From positions 1-18,211 of the forward strand of contig JAFIEC010000276.1 of assembly GCA_020832725.1 (NCBI GenBank): a stretch of DNA of 18,211 nt. The letters are read 5' to 3'. The stretch is from Paracoccaceae bacterium (lineage in GTDB: Bacteria; Pseudomonadota; Alphaproteobacteria; Rhodobacterales; Rhodobacteraceae). The notes under the pieces are model-generated. The model had not been told where the DNA came from. It did not search any database and saw nothing but the letters and a program-made list of their open reading frames with translations. Of the stretch, positions 13,969-18,211 are shown in pieces (position 1 is the stretch's first letter; every line of letters starts with the position of its first letter). Made by a program: the position numbers and the translations under genes.

Positions 13969-14688
13969 TCACTCGAGTGGCGGCAGACTATCGCTGCCGT
14001 CGAGTTCGCGGATCGATGTCACGGTATATTGGTCCAGTTGCGAGGCGCTGACCCTGGCCCCGGTGTCAAGACTGCGCCGGATGATCGAGACACCCAATTC
14101 GGGCAGATGATCGAGAAGGCCCAGAAAGCTGCCATCTCCATCGGCCTCATAGACGGTGACGGGAATCCGGCGATAGCTGCATCCTCCGATGGCCGCGTCA
14201 TCTTCGGCTCCGGCCACGATTGCGACGGCAACCTCCGTGCCGCGCCCGTCGGTGCCGATCCGCAGAAAGACACCTGCCCAGACCAGTCCCGGCATGATCC
14301 GGGGCAGGGGCGGGTGGGGTTCCGCAAGACCATGGCTGACATAGCCCTCGTAGTCGAGCACGCCCTCGGAAAAGGGCAACTCGCCCATGAACACCACACC
14401 CTGGTCGGTTATCATCCGATAGCCATCGAAGGGGTTCCTGTCGTCCAGTTCGTCCTCCACCAGAAGCCCGTCCGGCCGTGCCCGGATCATGACAGTCGGT
14501 GAATCCTCGAAGGACACCACAAGGCCGCGCAGGTTGCCTATGTGATCGGCCGGGCAGGTCTGGGCGGCGGATGCACCGGCGATCATCGAAACCAGCAGGG
14601 CGACCAGCGCGCCGCTGCGCAACAGCCGCAGCGCAGGCCCGCCAGCAGCGGTTTCGGGAGGACGGTCTGAAAAGAGGCCACGTGCCAT
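13969..14688 (-). CDS. Predicted exported protein of unknown function in the urease cluster
   Basis: I do not recognise this 239-residue protein. The N-terminus has a charged stretch (1-24, with several Arg), a hydrophobic segment (about 26-38) and a likely signal peptidase site near ASAAQ (39-43), so export to the periplasm is probable. The mature part has only two cysteines (C45, C170), which could form a disulfide. It is rich in acidic residues and glycine, without helices that look membrane-spanning. GGCGGAG precedes the ATG by 6 bases, and the start lies 12 bp after the ureC stop, so it is co-transcribed with ureC. Codon use and GC content look like the neighbours. It is not a known urease subunit or accessory factor. 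It might be a bystander or a periplasmic partner of the uptake system. Confidence 0.8.
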   Translation of the reverse strand: MARGLFSDRPPETAAGGPALRLLRSGALVALLVSMIAGASAAQTCPADHIGNLRGLVVSFEDSPTVMIRARPDGLLVEDELDDRNPFDGYRMITDQGVVFMGELPFSEGVLDYEGYVSHGLAEPHPPLPRIMPGLVWAGVFLRIGTDGRGTEVAVAIVAGAEDDAAIGGCSYRRIPVTVYEADGDGSFLGLLDHLPELGVSIIRRSLDTGARVSASQLDQYTVTSIRELDGSDSLPPLE

Positions 14689-14700
14689 TGCAACTCCGCC

Positions 14701-16413
14701 TCAGAACAGGAAATAGCGCTGCGCCATCGGCAGCACCGTGGCCGGCTCGCAGGTGAGAAGCACCCCATCGGCGCGCACCTCGTAGGTCTCGGGGTTGACC
14801 TCCACCACCGGGGTCGCGCCGTTCAGGCGCATCGCGGCCTTGCCGATGCCGCTGCGGGTGTTCTCGACGGCAACCAGCGTCTTGGCCAGTCCCAGCGCCT
14901 CGCCCAGCCCTTCGGCGGCGGCGGCCTGGCTGACAAAGGTCACCGCACCCGCCTCGAGCGAGCGGCCATAGGCCCCCCACATGGGCCGGCTGTAGACGGG
15001 TTGCGGCGTGGGAATCGACGCATTCGGATCGCCCATCTGTGCCAGCGCGATGGTGCCGCCCAGCAGGACCATCTCGGGTTTGACCCCGAAGAAGGCCGGA
15101 CTCCAGATCGCAAGATCCGCCCGCTTTCCGACCTCGACGGAGCCGACATGCGCCGAAAGACCGTGGGCCACTGCCGGGTTGATGGTGTATTTCGCCACAT
15201 AGCGGCGCACGCGCAGGTTGTCGTTGTCGCCCGTCTCCTCGGGCAGGCGGCCGCGCTGAACCTTCATCTTGTGGGCGGTCTGCCACGTGCGGATGATGAC
15301 CTCGCCCACCCGCCCCATGGCCTGACTGTCCGAGGCGATGATCGAGAAGGCCCCCATGTCGTGCAGGATGTCCTCGGCCGCGATGGTCTCGCGGCGGATG
15401 CGGCTTTCGGCAAAGGCCACGTCCTCGGGGATCGACTTGTCGAGATGGTGGCACACCATCAGCATGTCGAGATGCTCCTCGAGGGTGTTGGCCGTATAGG
15501 GCCGCGTCGGATTGGTCGAGGAGGGCAGCACGTTGGGCAATCCGCAGACCCGGATGATGTCGGGCGCGTGCCCTCCTCCGGCACCCTCGGTATGGTAGGC
15601 ATGGATGGTCCGCCCGGCGATGGCGGCGATCGTGTCCTCGACAAAGCCGCTCTCGTTCAGGGTATCGGTGTGGATCATCACCTGTATATCCATGTCGTCG
15701 GCCACGCTCAGGGCGCAGTCGATGGCGGCCGGTGTCGTGCCCCAATCCTCGTGCAGCTTGAGCGCGCAGGCCCCCGCGCGCACCTGCTCGACCAGCGCCT
15801 GGGGGCGCGAGGCGTTGCCCTTTGCGGCGAAGGCGAGGTTCATCTGGAACGCATCCGCCGCCTGGAGCATCCGCCCGATGTGCCATGGCCCCGGGGTGCA
15901 GGTGGTGGCCAGCGTGCCATGGGCGGGGCCGGTGCCGCCGCCAAGCATCGTGGTCAGTCCCGAATGCAGGGCGTCCTCGATCTGCTGGGGGCAGATGAAA
16001 TGCACATGCGCGTCAAAGCCCCCGGCGGTGACGATCCGGCCCTCGGCGGCGATGATCTCGGTCCCGGGGCCGATCACGATGTCGACGCCGGGCTGGGTGT
16101 CGGGATTGCCGGCCTTGCCGATGGCCGAGATGCGCCCGTCGCGCAGCCCGATATCGGCCTTGTAGATGCCGGTCCAGTCCAGGATCAGGGCGTTGGTGAG
16201 GACGGTATCCATCGCCCCCTCGGCCCGGGTCCACTGGGACTGGCCCATGCCGTCACGGATGACCTTGCCGCCTCCGAATTTCACCTCTTCGCCGTAGTGG
16301 GTAAGGTCGCGTTCCACCTCGATGATCAGGTCGGTATCCGCCAGACGGATACGGTCGCCGGTGGTGGGGCCGTACATCGCGGCATAGGCGGCGCGGGAGA
16401 TGGGGTGGGGCAT
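14701..16413 (-). CDS. ureC: Urease alpha subunit UreC
   Basis: This 570-residue catalytic subunit hydrolyses urea to ammonia and carbamate at a dinuclear nickel site in the cytoplasm. All metal ligands are present: H136 and H138 (HVH), carbamylated K219 (ALKLHEDWG), H248, H274 and D362 (ASDSQAMG). Each is offset by two from the Klebsiella numbering. The mobile flap MVCHHLDKSIPEDV (319-332) with C321 and H322/H323 is intact, so an active enzyme is expected. The start ATG at 16413 gives the usual MPxxISRxxYAxMYGPTTGD N-terminus and follows AAAGG. ureB ends 36 bp before. The gene after it is the unknown exported protein rather than the expected ureE. Confidence 0.98.
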   Translation of the reverse strand: MPHPISRAAYAAMYGPTTGDRIRLADTDLIIEVERDLTHYGEEVKFGGGKVIRDGMGQSQWTRAEGAMDTVLTNALILDWTGIYKADIGLRDGRISAIGKAGNPDTQPGVDIVIGPGTEIIAAEGRIVTAGGFDAHVHFICPQQIEDALHSGLTTMLGGGTGPAHGTLATTCTPGPWHIGRMLQAADAFQMNLAFAAKGNASRPQALVEQVRAGACALKLHEDWGTTPAAIDCALSVADDMDIQVMIHTDTLNESGFVEDTIAAIAGRTIHAYHTEGAGGGHAPDIIRVCGLPNVLPSSTNPTRPYTANTLEEHLDMLMVCHHLDKSIPEDVAFAESRIRRETIAAEDILHDMGAFSIIASDSQAMGRVGEVIIRTWQTAHKMKVQRGRLPEETGDNDNLRVRRYVAKYTINPAVAHGLSAHVGSVEVGKRADLAIWSPAFFGVKPEMVLLGGTIALAQMGDPNASIPTPQPVYSRPMWGAYGRSLEAGAVTFVSQAAAAEGLGEALGLAKTLVAVENTRSGIGKAAMRLNGATPVVEVNPETYEVRADGVLLTCEPATVLPMAQRYFLF

Positions 16414-16449
16414 GGGCAGGCCTTTCGGAAAGGGGACGGATGGGCTGGC

Positions 16450-16761
16450 TCAGCCGTCGAGCGGCCCCATGATTTCGGCGCGAAAGCCCTGGACCACGCG
16501 CGCGCCGGCATAGGGGACAAGGCGTACCTCGCGGGTCTGGCCCGGCTCGAAACGCACGGCGGTGCCGGCGGGAATGTCGAGACGCATGCCCCGGGCGGCC
16601 ACCCGGTCAAGGATGAGGGCGGGGTTGGTCTCCGCGAAATGGTAGTGGCTGCCCCCCTGTACGGGGCGGTCCCCGCTGTTGGCGACCTCCAGCGTGATCG
16701 ACAGGCGCCCCTCGTTCAGGGTGATCTCGCCTGCAGCGGGCAGGATTTCTCCGGGGATCAT
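16450..16761 (-). CDS. ureB: Urease beta subunit UreB
   Basis: This 103-residue structural subunit packs with UreA and UreC in the (UreABC)3 trimer. The family start MIPGE is used at 16761, with AAAGGA 6 bases upstream. The signature GSHYHFAETN is at 37-46. The frame is open for 120 bases further upstream, across the end of ureA and a Pro/Glu-rich stretch, but the reading frame differs from ureA and no ribosome binding site favours a longer start. Length is normal. It sits 49 bp after ureA and 36 bp before ureC. Confidence 0.97.
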   Translation of the reverse strand: MIPGEILPAAGEITLNEGRLSITLEVANSGDRPVQGGSHYHFAETNPALILDRVAARGMRLDIPAGTAVRFEPGQTREVRLVPYAGARVVQGFRAEIMGPLDG

Positions 16762-16810
16762 GGTCTGTCCTTTCGGGTTCGGCTCCGGCTTCGGCTCTGG
16801 CTGGCGGGGG

Positions 16811-17113
16811 CTAGCGGATGGGTTCGTGCACGGTGACCAGCTTGGTCCCGTCGGGAAAGGTCGCCTCCACCTGGATGTCATGGATCATTTCGGCGACGCC
16901 CTCCATGCATTGCGCGCGTCCGATGACATGGGCCCCGGCCTCCATCAGATCGGCCACGCTGCGGCCGTCGCGGGCACCCTCCACCACGAAATCGGTGATC
17001 AGTGCCACGGCTTCGGGGTGGTTCAGCTTCACGCCGCGGGCCAGCCGGTTGCGCGCCACCATCGCGGCCATGCTGACCAGAAGCTTGTCCTTTTCGCGAG
17101 GGCTCAGGTTCAT
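16811..17113 (-). CDS. ureA: Urease gamma subunit UreA
   Basis: This 100-residue subunit is the smallest structural component of the bacterial three-chain urease. The typical N-terminus MNLSPREKDKLL, the segment VKLNHPEAVALI (28-39) and the C-terminal FPDGTKLVTVHEPI (86-99) are all conserved. AGGGAGACC lies just before the ATG, 10 bp after the ureD stop. The three-gene ureA-ureB-ureC arrangement is standard for Proteobacteria. The sequence shows no anomaly. Confidence 0.98.
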   Translation of the reverse strand: MNLSPREKDKLLVSMAAMVARNRLARGVKLNHPEAVALITDFVVEGARDGRSVADLMEAGAHVIGRAQCMEGVAEMIHDIQVEATFPDGTKLVTVHEPIR

Positions 17114-17123
17114 CGTGGTCTCC

Positions 17124-17969
17124 CTACAGATACCAGACCCGCGGCAGCGGGTCTGTGCGCAGCGCGCAAAGCAGCACGGTCACCGCCCGTCGCAGCATGG
17201 CGGGATCATGCGACAGCAAGCGCGCGACAAGCCGCCCCTCCCAGGCGGAGGCCGCCGCCTCGACAGGCCCGCCCGACGGGGGCAGAGCCGCGCGGACGGC
17301 ATCCAGTCGCGCCTCGGCATCCGGTGACACAAGGATCACCGCAGCTTGCGCCCGGGCGGGGCCAAGACAGGCGCTGCCCGGACGGTCGGACAACGGCAGG
17401 TCGGCGCGGATTGCCTCCAGATGCACGACGCGCCCCGCCCGCCTGATTTCGCGCCGGTCGCGCAGCCTTGCCGTGATGCGTCGCTCGCCCATCGCGCCGC
17501 GACCGAGGATCAGCATCTCGGCCATCAGCATCGTGGCGCAGGCGGGCATGTCCACCTCCATCCTGCGGTCGAGGCTGGAGTTGTCGAAGAGGATCGTCTC
17601 GTTGGGAAGCCATTCCAGACGCGCCCCCGCCCCCAGACGCAGCGCGATGTCCACCCGCGCAGGGCTGGTCCCGGGGCTGGATGCATAGACCCGCTCCGCC
17701 GCCTGCGAAGAGCAGACCAGATGCGCGCCCGCCTCCGCCTCGGCGGCAAGCTCCAGCCTGTCGCCCCCGGTCAGCCCGCCCGCAGTGTTGACGAACACAG
17801 CCTCCGGGGGGGCGTCGAAGACACGCGGCAGGAACAGCTTCGCGCAACCCGACTGGTGCAGACGGCGCAGCCGCGGCCTCGCCCCGTCATGCCCCATCAC
17901 GACCCGGACCGCGCCGCGGCTCCGCTGCAGCATCTCGGGTGGTGTCGGCATGGGGGGGGCGTCCAGCAT
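17124..17969 (-). CDS. ureD: Urease accessory protein UreD (UreH)
   Basis: This 281-residue beta-helical scaffold binds apourease and recruits UreF and UreG for nickel insertion. The family motif NTAGGLTGGD is at 61-70; EWLPNETILF (119-128) and the end RVWYL are also typical. The start at 17969 lies 3 bp after the stop of the upstream permease, which implies coupling; Met7 is an alternative start. The second half contains the conserved stretch RRAGRVVHLEAIRAD (176-190). Length is usual. It is the first urease gene, and the order ureD-ureA-ureB-ureC is the one seen in many Alphaproteobacteria. Confidence 0.95.
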   Translation of the reverse strand: MLDAPPMPTPPEMLQRSRGAVRVVMGHDGARPRLRRLHQSGCAKLFLPRVFDAPPEAVFVNTAGGLTGGDRLELAAEAEAGAHLVCSSQAAERVYASSPGTSPARVDIALRLGAGARLEWLPNETILFDNSSLDRRMEVDMPACATMLMAEMLILGRGAMGERRITARLRDRREIRRAGRVVHLEAIRADLPLSDRPGSACLGPARAQAAVILVSPDAEARLDAVRAALPPSGGPVEAAASAWEGRLVARLLSHDPAMLRRAVTVLLCALRTDPLPRVWYL

Positions 17970-17972
17970 GGC

Positions 17973-18211
17973 TCAGGCCTGGCTGCGGTGGGCCCAGCCG
18001 GTCATGCGCATCTCCAGCCATGCCATGATCGCGTACATGGCGATCCCTTCGATCGCGAGCATGACCAGCCCTGCAAAGACCAGAGGCACGTTGAATTGCG
18101 ACTGCGCGCCCAGCATCATGTGGCCCAGCCCCGAATTGGCGGCCACCGTCTCGGAGATGACCGAGCCCACGAAGGCCAGCGTTATGGCGATCTTGAGCGA
18201 GGCGAAGAAAT
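17973..18211 (-). CDS. ABC transporter permease (NitT/TauT type), C-terminal fragment
   Basis: The gene runs off the right edge; about 79 C-terminal residues are visible. They contain FFASLKIAITLAFVGSVISE and NSGLGHMM, the pattern that follows the EAA loop in permeases of the nitrate/taurine/hydroxymethylpyrimidine group. One further hydrophobic helix (around VPLVFAGLVMLAIEGIAMYAIMAW) and a short polar tail follow. It ends 3 bp before ureD on the same strand, so both are probably in one operon. The substrate is not determined. Uptake of urea or of a compound that yields urea would fit the context, but a pyrimidine-type substrate is equally possible. The real start lies outside the window. Confidence 0.85.
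   Translation of the reverse strand, partial: FFASLKIAITLAFVGSVISETVAANSGLGHMMLGAQSQFNVPLVFAGLVMLAIEGIAMYAIMAWLEMRMTGWAHRSQA

Noticed and set aside
14198..15886. 562-codon minus-strand frame overlapping ureC and the exported-protein gene
   Set aside because: Low-complexity Arg/Gly-rich translation in a different frame from the well-supported ureC.
15001..16836. 611-codon open frame on the plus strand across ureC and ureB
   Set aside because: It is a shadow of ureC and ureB, which are unmistakable; the composition is unlike a real protein.
16762..16881. Possible UreA-UreB fusion or a longer UreB, because the ureB frame stays open into ureA with a PEPKPEPNP-like stretch
   Set aside because: ureA ends normally in another frame, and a good AAAGGA site precedes the standard MIPGE start.

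Overview
This window is GC-rich and gene-dense. Its gene content points to an alphaproteobacterium, most likely Rhodobacterales (Rhodobacter/Paracoccus-like). The signs are a ccoGHIS cluster, a TrcR (DUF1013) cell-cycle regulator, a short DUF1127 protein, a SPOR-tailed D,D-carboxypeptidase and ATGA-overlapped genes. The genus is an inference from gene content; no rRNA or other taxonomic marker is present.

Left part (1-3640, plus strand): the end of ccoG, then ccoH (fixH), ccoI (fixI) and ccoS. These genes mature the cbb3-type cytochrome c oxidase used at low oxygen; ccoNOQP would be expected just upstream, outside the window. Next (3690-6066, minus strand) come a periplasmic serine D,D-carboxypeptidase with a SPOR domain and a HAD-family phosphatase. 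Divergent from these (6162-8394, plus strand) is a probable operon of clpS (N-end-rule adaptor), an RsmC-like 16S rRNA guanine methyltransferase, and a short-chain dehydrogenase/reductase-like protein that lacks the catalytic lysine. It converges on trcR (8416-9183, minus) across a strong hairpin. A secreted RNase T2 (9314-9946, plus) and an FAD-dependent aromatic-type monooxygenase (9957-11585, minus) follow; the latter has an AT-rich palindrome just upstream of its start.

Right part (11713-18211, minus strand): a complete urease cluster, read right to left as ABC permease (partial), ureD, ureA, ureB, ureC, an unrecognised exported protein, a DUF1127 protein, ureE, ureF, ureG. UreABC form the nickel enzyme that hydrolyses urea to ammonia and carbamate. 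UreD, F and G form the GTP-dependent activation complex, and UreE, with a 16-histidine tail, delivers nickel. The NitT/TauT-type permease ends 3 bp before ureD, which links an uptake system to the cluster.

Most of the window is core or common accessory metabolism, and I see no clear new mobile, defence or CRISPR system. The points most worth a second look are the two non-urease genes embedded between ureC and ureE, the SDR with altered active-site motifs, the monooxygenase operator-like palindrome, and the Glu-to-Gln change in the second RNase T2 active-site motif. No intergenic gap exceeds 300 bp.
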